Source: Thermoproteota archaeon
GTDB lineage: Archaea > Thermoproteota > Methanomethylicia > Culexarchaeales > B10-G16
Direction of reading: 5' to 3'
Assembly: GCA_003649185.1 (NCBI GenBank)
Contig: QMRB01000002.1
Span: forward strand, 1-64,000
Length of the DNA: 64,000 nucleotides
Both the position numbers and the translations under genes were made by a program. How positions within the stretch are numbered: position 1 is the stretch's first letter; each line of letters begins with the position of its first letter. Shown here piece after piece: positions 44,219-53,658 of this stretch. Under the pieces are notes generated by a model. The model was not told the origin of the DNA, ran no database searches, and was given only the letters and a program-made list of their open reading frames with translations.

Positions 44219-44517
44219 GCATTAACTGCATTTCTTGCATCTAACTACCTGCCCTTTTCAGAGCTTCAGTAATCTTCCTCCACATAGAGGAGAGGCAGAT
44301 GATGTATTTTTAGGATTAACAAGCTTTGCTTTAGACTTATAACTCATATCAGATTGGCTATTTTAAAGAGATTGATATGATTTCTCCAGGAGAACATGAA
44401 ATTCCAAGGATACCATACATTTTGATTCTTAAAAGACCTAGAAGAAGATTTAAACTTGAAAACTTTAATGTGTATCCTATGATTTTAAAAAGAAGGATAA
44501 AGAATAGTTAATGTTCA
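44219..44517. other. Decayed or unknown sequence with a short ORF fragment
   Basis: No intact gene. At 44335-44511 a plus-strand frame without a good start encodes 58 residues ending in IPRIPYILILKRPRRRFKLE followed by a basic tail. It looks like the C-terminal end of a lost protein; I cannot name it. The rest has stops in all frames. Confidence 0.35.
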
Positions 44518-45363
44518 TCATCGTCTCTGTGCTATTTGACTGATGGCGCTGGAAACCAGAGCTAGAAGTTGAAAAACCTTATATGCTTCAATTATGTTCT
44601 TTGCTTCATATTTCACTGTTCTACCGTCAAGTCTATCTAATCTGGGAAGAAGGGAAGCTGCGTCGGCAAAGCTGCTCCGCATAAATGTTATTTTCAACTC
44701 CACCGGCTCATCAATTTTTAATGGCTTTACCTCCCTATTTCTAAATTTTGTTACAGCATTATTCACGGATTCGCGCAGCATTTTCTCAATCATTTTCATA
44801 CTTGGACTTCGCGCAGCATATCTGCTTGCCGAACGCTTTAATATTACTCTTTCCGCCCATGGAGCATATTTCTTTACATCCTCCTCCAACAATTTTTCCT
44901 CTCCAGCCACAAGGATCACTGGAATATCATGGTATCCTGCAACCCAACTATTTAGAAGAAATTCGCTTGCCTCAACACCATTCAATTCCACTTTAAATAT
45001 TGAAGCTCCACTATATGTGTGATCGAATGTGGACTTCATCGTTCCAGCTTTGGCATGATAGCCTAGGAATAAGGCTACATCACATTCTTCAATCCATGAA
45101 ACCATGCTTAGCGGTCTTGGAGAACCTCTGATCAATTCAGCATATTCCGGCAGATCCTCTACTAGGAGATTTATCATCGGTCCATGACTGTCAGCTATCA
45201 AGATTTCTTCAAAACCTCTTTTATGAAGTTCATCTGCAGTTATCAAAGTTATCTTTGTAGCGATTTTTCTAGCCTCATTATATAGGGATCCGCCGAGGGA
45301 TAGATGAGAAGATGAAACTATATGCGGCATCCCCTCTAAATCGACCGATATAAACGCTTTCAA
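44518..45363 (-). CDS. M55-family D-aminopeptidase (DppA-like)
   Basis: A 281-aa protein of peptidase family M55. DppA from Bacillus is a zinc D-aminopeptidase that removes N-terminal D-amino acids, with a decameric ring. Motifs: MKAFISVDLEGMPHIV (metal Asp and Glu in DLEG, about residues 8-11), IADSHGPMINLLV (about 56-68, His ligand), FLGYHAKAGTMKSTFDHTYS (about 96-115, His ligands) and GYHDIPVILVAGE. Start at the TTG (45363), as GGTGAT lies just upstream; the GTG at 45375 falls in that site. Confidence 0.9.
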   Translation of the reverse strand: MKAFISVDLEGMPHIVSSSHLSLGGSLYNEARKIATKITLITADELHKRGFEEILIADSHGPMINLLVEDLPEYAELIRGSPRPLSMVSWIEECDVALFLGYHAKAGTMKSTFDHTYSGASIFKVELNGVEASEFLLNSWVAGYHDIPVILVAGEEKLLEEDVKKYAPWAERVILKRSASRYAARSPSMKMIEKMLRESVNNAVTKFRNREVKPLKIDEPVELKITFMRSSFADAASLLPRLDRLDGRTVKYEAKNIIEAYKVFQLLALVSSAISQIAQRR

Positions 45364-45375
45364 GGCAATCACCAA

Positions 45376-45759
45376 ATAAACTTTACTCTTTACATTTAAA
45401 GAGTTTATCTATGTGGTAAAAGTAAGACCGTTTACAGGATATCTCTCACTGTTCTTTAGGTTCATATTTTTCACATTTAAAGTTATATTCTCTGTTAAGC
45501 TTGTAGAATTTCCATCTTCCATTATTATTATAGTCGCATCTTATGAATACATTGTTCGGCGATATCTCACTTCTATTGACAACTGCATGTTTACAGTTTA
45601 GACATGGTAGTTTTCCCAAAGTTTCACCTCATAACTATAAATAACGATTAAATTTAATTTTAAATCTTACTCTGAGAAAAATTTAAATATATACTGTTTA
45701 AGGACATAAATCTTAAAATTTTTATGATATTCTCTACAGCCTAGTTTAAAGTTAAAATT
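45376..45759. other. Intergenic region without recognisable features
   Basis: About 385 bp, AT-rich; stops in all frames at short intervals apart from one 62-codon plus-strand frame (45413-45601) with no ribosome binding site, which I do not accept. No repeat or RNA seen. Confidence 0.4.
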
Positions 45760-46695
45760 TTAGATAATTCGATTTCTAATAACACCTACATTTTCTATTG
45801 AAACTTCCACTACATCACCTTTACGTAGATATCTTGGCGGATTTCTCGCAAAGCCCACTCCACTTGGAGTCCCAGTTAAAATTATATCTCCCGGCAATAA
45901 TGTGAGATAACTTGATAACTTACTTACAATTACATTTACTTTGAATAACATTTCTCCTGTACAGGCATTTTGAACTATCTCTCCATTTAATTTTGTTATT
46001 AACTTTAAATTGTTCGGATCATGTATATGATCTCTGAAAGTTATTCCGGGACCTATGGGAAGGAAGGTGTCAATGGATTTGCTTAGAAAGAATTGAATTG
46101 GACTTCTAAACTCTATATCTCTAGCCGTTACATCGTTGGCCGCCATGTATCCTAAAATATATTTGAATGCTTCATTTTCATCTACATCTTTACATTTTGC
46201 TCCAATAACTATGGCGAGCTCCCCTTCATAGTCCACTTTACTTGAAATTTTCGGTAAAATTATTGGATCATATGGACCTATTATGGAGGAGGATGCTTTA
46301 GAGAAGACTACTGGTTCTTTAGGAAGTTTTTCGTCAGCCTCCTTCACATGGCTTCTATAATTCAATCCAATTCCAATTATCTTGCTTGGATTTTGTATTG
46401 GCGGCTTCAAGACTATTTCGTATGGTTTATAGATTGCATTGGAAATATCGGTAACTTCATTCAACCTTTCAACCAAGTATTTTATTTTTTCCAATGCTTT
46501 TAATCCTCTCCTGACAAGTTTTTCAGGATTTCTCGGAAGCTCTTTTCCAGCCTTTATTTTTGCCTCCAATTCATCATAACCGTCCAACATTAAAATCTCG
46601 GTGTAAATTTTATTCAAATCCAAAATTACACCATTAATGAAGAGACCTGAGAGAATTGTTCTTCTTCCGAGAGGGGTGAATGCCATCAGCCTCAA
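45760..46695 (-). CDS. Fumarylacetoacetate hydrolase (FAH) family protein
   Basis: A 311-aa FAH-family enzyme, a metal-dependent C-C hydrolase, decarboxylase or isomerase acting on 2-keto acids (for example 2-keto-4-pentenoate hydratase-like, acylpyruvase). Landmarks: IIGIGLNYRSHVKEADEKLP (about residues 105-124), the metal site VDYEGELAIVIG (about 154-165, Glu/Glu) with GYMAANDVTARDIEFRS (about 182-198, Asp), and ILTGTPSGVGFARNPPRYL (about 271-289) near the end. The substrate is unknown. Confidence 0.92.
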   Translation of the reverse strand: MRLMAFTPLGRRTILSGLFINGVILDLNKIYTEILMLDGYDELEAKIKAGKELPRNPEKLVRRGLKALEKIKYLVERLNEVTDISNAIYKPYEIVLKPPIQNPSKIIGIGLNYRSHVKEADEKLPKEPVVFSKASSSIIGPYDPIILPKISSKVDYEGELAIVIGAKCKDVDENEAFKYILGYMAANDVTARDIEFRSPIQFFLSKSIDTFLPIGPGITFRDHIHDPNNLKLITKLNGEIVQNACTGEMLFKVNVIVSKLSSYLTLLPGDIILTGTPSGVGFARNPPRYLRKGDVVEVSIENVGVIRNRII

Positions 46696-47259
46696 GTTTC
46701 CACCAATAATAACTATGGAAACTGTTAGATAAAAGCATCTAAAATCTAAGAAGTGTTTAGTAAGAAGAATGATGCGAAATTTATCAGCATAATATTATTA
46801 ATACCCGTTAAGAAGATTTTAATGAACATAAAAATGAATTGATACTTGTATTCTTTGACATTTTAAAGAATTATTTTAGCTTATAACCTAGATAACGGGT
46901 TTTAGCTCTTCTATTTCACATCAATCTATATAGGAGACGTATTTACAACTAAATTGAGAATTAAAAAGTTTAGAGAACGGGCTTAAACTGATAGAGAAAG
47001 AGCACATGAAAATGCCTCATCAAAACCATTTATCCTAAAATATGTGGAGAAATTAGATAAGAATGGGATGCTTATACTTATTTTAGATTTAAATAATTGG
47101 AGTGGTAATCAAATTTTAATTATTAGAATATAGCATCGTAATATTTGAAAGTCTAAATAAAATATTATAACTTAACCATTGAAAAAGTAAAATTTAATTT
47201 AAACAAATCCAACTATAAATGGGTATGCAATTAACTGGAGTTAGGAGAGAAGGAGAAAT
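46696..47259. other. Long intergenic region before the ABC-2 operon
   Basis: About 560 bp, very AT-rich. A degraded plus-strand frame (about 46988-47133: TDRERAHENASSKPFILKYV) may be a gene relic but I cannot name it. An 8-bp inverted repeat (ACCCGTTA at 46803-46810, TAACGGGT at 46893-46900) is too short and far apart to mean much. The ABC-2 operon promoter must lie at the right end. Confidence 0.35.
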
Positions 47260-48198
47260 TTGAAGGTTGCAGTAGAGATAAATAATTTATCAAAATATTA
47301 CGGAAGTTTTCAAGCATTGAAATCCCTAACATTAAATATTTATGAGGGAGAAATTTTCGGTTTGCTCGGCCCGAATGGTGCTGGAAAAACAACCACACTC
47401 CTCATATTGGCCACTGTAATTAAGCCATCTTCAGGAAATGTAAAGGTTATGGGAATTGATGTCACCAAGGAACCTTTAAAGGTAAGAAAAAATATTGGAT
47501 TCTCATTTCAGGAGCCTAAAGCGTTAAGAGTAGATACAGTTTTAGATGTGCTTCGATGGCATGGAAAGATCTGTGGTTTAAGAGGAATAGAGCTTGAAGA
47601 GAATATTAGGAGAATTATGGCGAATCTTGGTTTGGCGAAGTATAGTGGAAAAATGTTTATGCATTTAAGTGGAGGACTCAAGAAGAAGGTTGAAGTGGCA
47701 AAGATTTTGATTCAGAAACCTAAAATAGCAATATTTGATGAACCGACAGCGCAAGTGGACGTTATAGGTAAACATGCCATTTGGAATTTGATAAGAGAGT
47801 TGAGAGATGAAGGATCAACTATTATAATTGCCACCAATGATATGAATGAGGCTGAAATGCTCTGTGATAGAATAGCCATAATACATAATGGTGTGATAAT
47901 TGTGGAAGGTAAACCTGAAGAGTTAAAGGATAAGATACCTTCAGGCGACATTTTGGAGATCGAATTAGAGAGGAATTTAACGAGAAAGGAAATAGGTTTA
48001 ATGGTTGAGAAAATAGGGATTTCAAATTTTAAGGCTACAGGTAGAAATATAATATTCTATATAAATAGAGGAGAGGAAATGCTTCCAATAATTATGGAGA
48101 AAATGAATTCCATAGGCATCAAGATTAAAAGAACTATGATAAAGGAACCCACATTAGATGATGTTTTCTTCTACTTTACTGGAAGAACTTTACGGTGA
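47260..48198 (+). CDS. ABC-2-type transporter ATP-binding protein
   Basis: A 312-aa ATPase. Walker A GPNGAGKTTT (about residues 38-47), Q-loop IGFSFQEPKAL (about 80-90), signature MHLSGGLKKKVEVAKIL (about 134-150), Walker B IAIFDEPTAQVD (about 157-168). The C-terminal 100 residues (regulatory beta region) are as in drug/antibiotic exporters of the DrrA type. TTG start with AGGAGA just upstream. It is the first gene of a three-gene operon with two permeases. Confidence 0.92.
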   Translation: MKVAVEINNLSKYYGSFQALKSLTLNIYEGEIFGLLGPNGAGKTTTLLILATVIKPSSGNVKVMGIDVTKEPLKVRKNIGFSFQEPKALRVDTVLDVLRWHGKICGLRGIELEENIRRIMANLGLAKYSGKMFMHLSGGLKKKVEVAKILIQKPKIAIFDEPTAQVDVIGKHAIWNLIRELRDEGSTIIIATNDMNEAEMLCDRIAIIHNGVIIVEGKPEELKDKIPSGDILEIELERNLTRKEIGLMVEKIGISNFKATGRNIIFYINRGEEMLPIIMEKMNSIGIKIKRTMIKEPTLDDVFFYFTGRTLR

Positions 48199-48205
48199 GA
48201 ATGAA

Positions 48206-48952
48206 ATGAGAAATATACTGCTCATAATATCTAGGGATCTAAGTAAGCTTATAAAGGAAAAATTCTTTCTCGTTATGAGATACATATCAACTTTAATTCA
48301 AATCTTCGTATATGGAGTGATAATCTCAAAGATAATTACTTTCAAAAATTTCTATAATTATTACCTGGTAGGAATATATGTCATATTAGTCTTCTATGTG
48401 GCTTTGAATGCCGGCTATGATGTTTTAGATGAAATACGAATGGGAATGCTTGAATATTATCTTTCCCTTCCAATCTCAAGAGGAGAATACATAGTTGCTA
48501 AGAGTATTAGTGGAGGAGTTCTGTCAACAGTATATTCAATACCCATACTTGCATTAATATTATTGCTGTCAAATGCATTCTCACCTTTAAAAATAATTGA
48601 AATTTTAACGCTAACATTCATATTTGCACTGAGTATGAGCGGCATAATAATCATCATCTCTCTTCAAATAAAATCTCCAAATATATCTGACATAATATAT
48701 GGAGTACTCGTCACCCTACTTTTAAAGTTAAGCACAGTCTATTATCCAACAGCTGTAATGCCCTCATTCTATAAGTATCCAGCCCTCATAAATCCTGTCA
48801 GCCACATAACTGATCTCTTAAGATACATTATACTCGGAGAGGGAAGCTATTCGATTCCACCTGAAATTGCTTTTCCAGCCATATTATTTCTAGCTATGGC
48901 TTCAATCACATTTACGACGATCATAATGGAGAGAAAAGTTGAGGGGAGATGA
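48206..48952 (+). CDS. ABC-2-type transporter permease 1
   Basis: About 248 aa, six helices, DrrB/ABC-2 fold. After a basic amphipathic start (RDLSKLIKEKFFLVMRYIST) it has the elbow and helices; the loop MLEYYLSLPISRGEYIVAKS (about residues 85-104) is the typical coupling segment of ABC-2 permeases. INPVSHITDLLRYIIL near 205 is the family end motif. The ATG at 48206 with GGTGAG 6 nt before is the likely start; the frame is open to 48158 within the ATPase gene. Confidence 0.9.
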   Translation: MRNILLIISRDLSKLIKEKFFLVMRYISTLIQIFVYGVIISKIITFKNFYNYYLVGIYVILVFYVALNAGYDVLDEIRMGMLEYYLSLPISRGEYIVAKSISGGVLSTVYSIPILALILLLSNAFSPLKIIEILTLTFIFALSMSGIIIIISLQIKSPNISDIIYGVLVTLLLKLSTVYYPTAVMPSFYKYPALINPVSHITDLLRYIILGEGSYSIPPEIAFPAILFLAMASITFTTIIMERKVEGR

Positions 48953-48956
48953 AGAT

Positions 48957-49724
48957 TTGGCGCTAGTGGAGATAGCTCGTCGAGAAGTGAGGCGATTCTT
49001 CAAATATAAATGGTGGACTACAGGTATAATTTTAATGAATTTAAGTGACATGGTAATATTAGGATTAATATATAATGGCATTGTAAATGCAAAGTATACT
49101 CCATATTACTTTAAGTTTCTTGCGCCAGGCATAACTGCAATGGCAGCATTCATCTCAGCCTTCTCCATTGGAAGAGAAACAGCTTTGGAGATAATAACTG
49201 GATATAATGACTATTTGAGATCTCTGCCTATTGGAGATTTCACATTGGCTTTTGGAAAAATCATCGCCGGATCATTGAGGGGAATAATTTATTCATTTCC
49301 ATTCTTAACTTTAACCTTTATAATTGTAAGTGAATTTAACTTCATGAAGATACTTGAAGCTTTAATTACAATTTTCATAATAACATTGGCCATGTCAAGC
49401 CTCGGAATAGCTATAGCACCGCTCGTCAAAAAACTCAGCATCTATACAGCGTTGAGAAGCCTCTTATACTATGTAATCTATTTTTTCGGAACTATATATT
49501 ATCCGAAGAATGCAATAATGGAGGTTGCAAGAAACAATAAGGTATATTTTATCGTCTATTTGATTGGAGAAGTTAATCCAGTATCTAAGGGTGCTGAAAT
49601 CATTAGAAGTATTCTAAACATATCTACCATAAATTTATGGGATATAGTAAGCTTTCTAATTTCAAGTCTTACAACAATATTGATTGGAAGTTTAGTCTAT
49701 GTGGAAGAGATAAGATCAAAATGA
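48957..49724 (+). CDS. ABC-2-type transporter permease 2
   Basis: About 255 aa, six predicted helices, clearly related to the permease encoded just upstream: the coupling loop is ALEIITGYNDYLRSLPIGDF (about residues 79-98) and the end motif is EVNPVSKGAEIIRSIL (about 218-233). The two should form a heterodimer over the shared ATPase. GAGGGGAG lies 8 nt before the TTG at 48957; a TTG at 48939 is possible but overlaps more. The substrate is unknown. Confidence 0.88.
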   Translation: MALVEIARREVRRFFKYKWWTTGIILMNLSDMVILGLIYNGIVNAKYTPYYFKFLAPGITAMAAFISAFSIGRETALEIITGYNDYLRSLPIGDFTLAFGKIIAGSLRGIIYSFPFLTLTFIIVSEFNFMKILEALITIFIITLAMSSLGIAIAPLVKKLSIYTALRSLLYYVIYFFGTIYYPKNAIMEVARNNKVYFIVYLIGEVNPVSKGAEIIRSILNISTINLWDIVSFLISSLTTILIGSLVYVEEIRSK

Positions 49725-49836
49725 TATATAATAAACCTTTAAATTGAAGAATCAAGAGTTTACCATTCGATTATCCTAAAATTATAAAATGAAACCGTTA
49801 AAAACATAATTTAAAATATTATTTTACGGTGATTTA

Positions 49837-51606
49837 ATGGTTGAGGAATATGATCTTCTAATAAATAATATTTTAATTGTAGATGGAACCGGTAAATCTG
49901 CATTTAAAGGAAGCATAGGAATTGTAGGTGACAAAATAACATCTCTTGGAGACGTTAAAGGGGATGCTAAAGTTGAGATTGAAGGAGAAGGTTTAATAGC
50001 CATGCCCGGTTTTATAGATGCTCACAGCCATGGAGACTGGACGCTGCTATGGTATCCGAAATGCGAAAACTATGTAATGCAGGGGGTAACAACATTTGTG
50101 GCAGGCCAATGTGGAGGATCACCTGCACCTGTCGGAGAATATGTTGGAATACCATTAATGTTGATGGATTATCTATTAGAGCTGGATCCATTCATGTATT
50201 ATCCTAAACCTCTCTATTCCATCGACACGGTGAATAGGTGGATGGAGGAGAAGTTCGGTTGGAAGATAACTTGGAAAACTATGGGTGAATTCTTCAAAAA
50301 AGTTGAGGAGAAGGGGATTTCATGCAATTATGCCCCACTAGTTGGACATGGAACTATAAGGTACTATGTTATGGGGAAAGATTATAGGAGGAAGGCGACG
50401 AACAGTGAAATTGACGAAATGATTGAACAGATTCATATTGCAATGAAAGAGGGATGTATAGGAATGTCAACTGGATTGGACTATGATCCAGATGTATTTG
50501 CAGATGAAGAGGAAATAGATAGATGCGTAGCTGTTTTAAAAGAGTATAATGGTATTTACGCTCCACATTGGAGAAGAACTGGAAGAAGAAGGGGAATTAA
50601 GCTTGGAGCAAGACTTCCAGACAGAATTGAAGGGATAAAACAGGTTATTCGAACATGCAAAAAGACAGGGGTTAAACTTCAAATAGCACATTTATATGGC
50701 GGATATGAGGTAATACCGCCCGGACCATCGATACTTTATAGGGCTATAGGTGAAGCCACATTAAAAGTTATAGATGAAGCAATAGAAGAGGGATTGGATG
50801 TAACATTTGACGTAATACCGTACAGTCCAAAAGGAAATCCAATGCCTTATCTATGCTCACTTTTAGCTCCATGGCTGAGAATACTTGGATCTAGAGAAAA
50901 ACTCGCCTACTGGTTGAAGGTTAAAGAGTTTAGAGAAGAGATTAAGCAAGCCATATTTGCTGGAAAATGGTTTATAAGGGTAGCTTATAATCCATGTGTA
51001 AATCCTAGATGGGCTGAAAACATATACGTTGTAAAATGTAAGAGGAAGGAGTATAATGGAAAGAGCATAGCTGAAATTGCAAGATCACTTAATAGGGATC
51101 CGCTGGAAACTTACTTTGATATAATTGCAGAAGATCCAGATGCAAGGGGAGCTGTACCAGATTATAGGGGAACAGAAGAATATGTTAAGATGTTCTTTAA
51201 GCATCCAGCTGGAATGGTTGGAGTGGATATAGCCATATTTGATGATAAAAGAGAGATGAAGACTCCGCCATACAGCATTCCCGGAATAAATACATATTCG
51301 GCATATCCCTCATTCATATCAAGATATGTTAGGGAGATGAAGATATTCACCATAGAGGAGGCTGCAAGAAAAGTTTCATCACTGCCCGCTAAGGCATATA
51401 ATTTAAGGGGAAGAGGATTCATCAAAGAAGGATATTATGCAGATATAACTATAATAGATATGGAGAAGTTGAAAGTAAACGGTGACGTCATAGAACCTAG
51501 AAGATATCCTTCAGGAATAGAATATGTAATCATCAACGGTGAAATCGTTGTGGAAAAGGGGAAACATACTGGAAGAATGCCTGGAAGAGTATTAAAAAGG
51601 AAGTGA
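49837..51606 (+). CDS. N-acyl-D-amino-acid deacylase family amidohydrolase
   Basis: A 589-aa D-aminoacylase family protein, second in the window but only distantly like that at 33561. Landmarks: GFIDAHSHGDWTLLWYP (about residues 57-73, HxH metal site), GVTTFVAGQCGGSPAP (about 79-94, Cys), IGMSTGLDYDPDVFAD (about 208-223), APHWRRTGRRRG (about 242-253), QIAHLYGG (about 281-288, His), and VGVDIAIFDD (about 463-472) where the catalytic Asp is expected. An extra 60 residues lie between the first sites. It may act on acylated D-amino acids or dipeptides, or on hydantoin-like rings. Confidence 0.85.
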   Translation: MVEEYDLLINNILIVDGTGKSAFKGSIGIVGDKITSLGDVKGDAKVEIEGEGLIAMPGFIDAHSHGDWTLLWYPKCENYVMQGVTTFVAGQCGGSPAPVGEYVGIPLMLMDYLLELDPFMYYPKPLYSIDTVNRWMEEKFGWKITWKTMGEFFKKVEEKGISCNYAPLVGHGTIRYYVMGKDYRRKATNSEIDEMIEQIHIAMKEGCIGMSTGLDYDPDVFADEEEIDRCVAVLKEYNGIYAPHWRRTGRRRGIKLGARLPDRIEGIKQVIRTCKKTGVKLQIAHLYGGYEVIPPGPSILYRAIGEATLKVIDEAIEEGLDVTFDVIPYSPKGNPMPYLCSLLAPWLRILGSREKLAYWLKVKEFREEIKQAIFAGKWFIRVAYNPCVNPRWAENIYVVKCKRKEYNGKSIAEIARSLNRDPLETYFDIIAEDPDARGAVPDYRGTEEYVKMFFKHPAGMVGVDIAIFDDKREMKTPPYSIPGINTYSAYPSFISRYVREMKIFTIEEAARKVSSLPAKAYNLRGRGFIKEGYYADITIIDMEKLKVNGDVIEPRRYPSGIEYVIINGEIVVEKGKHTGRMPGRVLKRK

Positions 51607-51719
51607 AAATTTTAAATTTCCCTTCAATTTAACAATTATAGAGCAGAATGATATTCATTTTAATTGTCAAATACTCCAACTAAGTAGAGAGAAATCCACG
51701 TAAACTCATATTTACTATT

Positions 51720-52688
51720 TTACTGAAGTTTAAAATTAAAATTTGAGATTAAAGATACAATTTTCAATCCCTCTTTTATTACATTTTCAGTTCCACTTTC
51801 ATCCATTAATTCTCCATGAGTTTGAGATCTATATTCCTGTATTTTATATGCGGATTTTCTTAATGGATGAAGAGCTCCCGCCACTGCTGGGATAATGCCT
51901 CCTATGATACCTATAAGGGGATGACTTGAGATTTGGCCTATCATCCAGCCGATGGCCATCCCTGAAGCCAATATACTTAAAGACATACCTATAGCCATTC
52001 CTCTGTGAAATGTGGACATAGGATATTGTGCTGAGAAGACTTCGCCGCTTACAGCGTCCACAACACCTCTAAGCTTAAACCCGGCATATACATATTGTAA
52101 CTCCCAGATTGGATAATGGGTTAAACCCTCACATTTACAGTTAAGCGTTACCTCTGCTTTTGGACATGCAAGCTCCACCTCTCCACTAATCCTTCTATAT
52201 ACTCTGGCCTTTGCATACTTCTCTAAATGCTCAATCTTCAATTGGGGAGAATAGAATTTACCGTATTTTAGCATTTGCGGCTTAAAGTAAACTCTACCTT
52301 TAATGGGAAAACGGTATTCGGCTGGTATAGGTATTGGAAGAATTCTCATCGACGGTATAGCGACATATTCAGCCTCCAAGATCTCCGTTCCTTCACATTC
52401 AGCCTTCCCCTCCACATAGAAGATGTATATTGGAAGATAATGTAAATGTCTACTTATAAGTGAAACTTTCTCTTTAAAATCGCTTGGTATGCCGAACTGC
52501 CTTATAAGTATAGCCTTCAATGTTTCATAAGCTTCATTAGAATCATAGATCATTGGATAAAAATAATGTTTAGACTCCAATTTACCCGTGGAGATCTCAA
52601 AGGTTGTTCCACAATATGGACATGTAGCTATATTAACGTCTTCCGGAACCTCGAATTCTCCGCCGCAATGGCTACATTTAAGCTTCAT
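51720..52688 (-). CDS. Zinc-ribbon membrane protein, YdjG-like (paralogue 2)
   Basis: A 322-aa protein. N-terminal zinc ribbon: CSHC (residues 5-8) and CPYC (about 23-26). A middle domain with LPIYIFYVEGKAEC (about 87-100) and HYPIWELQYVYAGFKLRGVV (about 191-210, the YdjG-like pattern of an aromatic strand pair around a membrane-surface domain), then two or three hydrophobic segments (about 232-275). C-terminal 50 residues are polar, with RKSAYKIQEYRSQTHGEL. It sits head to tail after a paralogue with the same layout at 52689. The bacterial YdjG of the PspA-associated ydj operon has the same domain order; similarity is inferred from pattern. Confidence 0.72.
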   Translation of the reverse strand: MKLKCSHCGGEFEVPEDVNIATCPYCGTTFEISTGKLESKHYFYPMIYDSNEAYETLKAILIRQFGIPSDFKEKVSLISRHLHYLPIYIFYVEGKAECEGTEILEAEYVAIPSMRILPIPIPAEYRFPIKGRVYFKPQMLKYGKFYSPQLKIEHLEKYAKARVYRRISGEVELACPKAEVTLNCKCEGLTHYPIWELQYVYAGFKLRGVVDAVSGEVFSAQYPMSTFHRGMAIGMSLSILASGMAIGWMIGQISSHPLIGIIGGIIPAVAGALHPLRKSAYKIQEYRSQTHGELMDESGTENVIKEGLKIVSLISNFNFKLQ

Positions 52689-53648
52689 TTAAACACCTCT
52701 TTCAATTCGCACATCGCTAACCAATCTGTCTCCAAAATAGAAGCTTATCCCTCCACCAATAATCAATGAGAGTAGAAGTGTGGAGATATGATGGGAGAAG
52801 ACCATTCCAAGCGAGGATATTAAACAGCCTGCAACTGAACCTATGAAGTAGAGTATTCTATGATATGGCATTATAGGTTCCTGTGCTGTTAAAAGATGCC
52901 GATCCCATCCTGCATAGGCAGCTCTATACTGAGCTCCCCTATAGCTATAAATAACATACCAGTATGGAAGTAATGTTAAAGGTGAACGTTCAAGAATTTT
53001 GGCTCTGCAAATAAATTTTGTGAGCTCAGAAACTTTAGATTTAGCTTTCTCCCTCATAATGTTCATGGCTTTATCTCTCGCTAGAATATCAGCCTCGTCA
53101 ACCGGAATCTCCGTTTTCAATATGGGAAGTTTAACTTTACTCCAATCTATCTGCATAATATCCACCGTTTCAGGATTAGCGTATCTATAATAATCAGTTA
53201 ACTCTTTAATGGAGAAGTCTTCTGCACCTCTCCTGGCAAGAATGGAAATCTTAAGGGTTGAGCATATTCTATCTCTAACCATTTTTCTCCGAGTTTCTAA
53301 AATGGTTCTCTTACCCCTTTTCACAGCAACAGTTTCAACCCTCCAACCTTCATAGTAAGCTTCAGCTCTAACAGTGTAAAAATAGAAGGGAATATAGGCT
53401 CCGTCAACTGTAACTATTTTTATTTTATCTTTAATTTTTCTTAAATCAAAGTCTTCGGATATTCTCTTTTTAAATGAAAATTTAACTTCATCTCTGCTTA
53501 GAGAGGGAATTATGAGAATCTGTTCTTCCACATGAGATATCCAATTGGGATATCCGCAGTAACCGCAGATTGCAACTATGGTTTCAGGTGTAATTTTCAG
53601 GGGAGCCCCGCAACGTTTACATCTATACTCTTTGATGGCAGTTACCAT
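52689..53648 (-). CDS. Zinc-ribbon membrane protein, YdjG-like (paralogue 1)
   Basis: About 319 aa. Zinc ribbon CKRC (about residues 10-13) and CGYC (about 29-32). The middle domain carries YIPFYFYTVRAEAYYEGW (about 83-100) and, later, LPYWYVIYSYRGAQYRAAYA (about 224-243), matching the LPVWLL...Y.G..Y pattern of YdjG-type proteins. Two hydrophobic segments follow (about 263-305: ILYFIGSVAGCLISSLGMVF and TLLLSLIIGGGISFYFGDRL). Start at the ATG (53648); a GTG at 53657 is possible. It abuts the SPFH gene and is followed without a gap by its paralogue. Confidence 0.72.
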   Translation of the reverse strand: MVTAIKEYRCKRCGAPLKITPETIVAICGYCGYPNWISHVEEQILIIPSLSRDEVKFSFKKRISEDFDLRKIKDKIKIVTVDGAYIPFYFYTVRAEAYYEGWRVETVAVKRGKRTILETRRKMVRDRICSTLKISILARRGAEDFSIKELTDYYRYANPETVDIMQIDWSKVKLPILKTEIPVDEADILARDKAMNIMREKAKSKVSELTKFICRAKILERSPLTLLPYWYVIYSYRGAQYRAAYAGWDRHLLTAQEPIMPYHRILYFIGSVAGCLISSLGMVFSHHISTLLLSLIIGGGISFYFGDRLVSDVRIERGV

Positions 53649-53658
53649 TAGAAACACT

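Noticed and set aside
46803-46900. Inverted repeat ACCCGTTA/TAACGGGT
   Set aside because: Only 8 bp, 82 bp apart, in AT-rich sequence; chance is a sufficient explanation.
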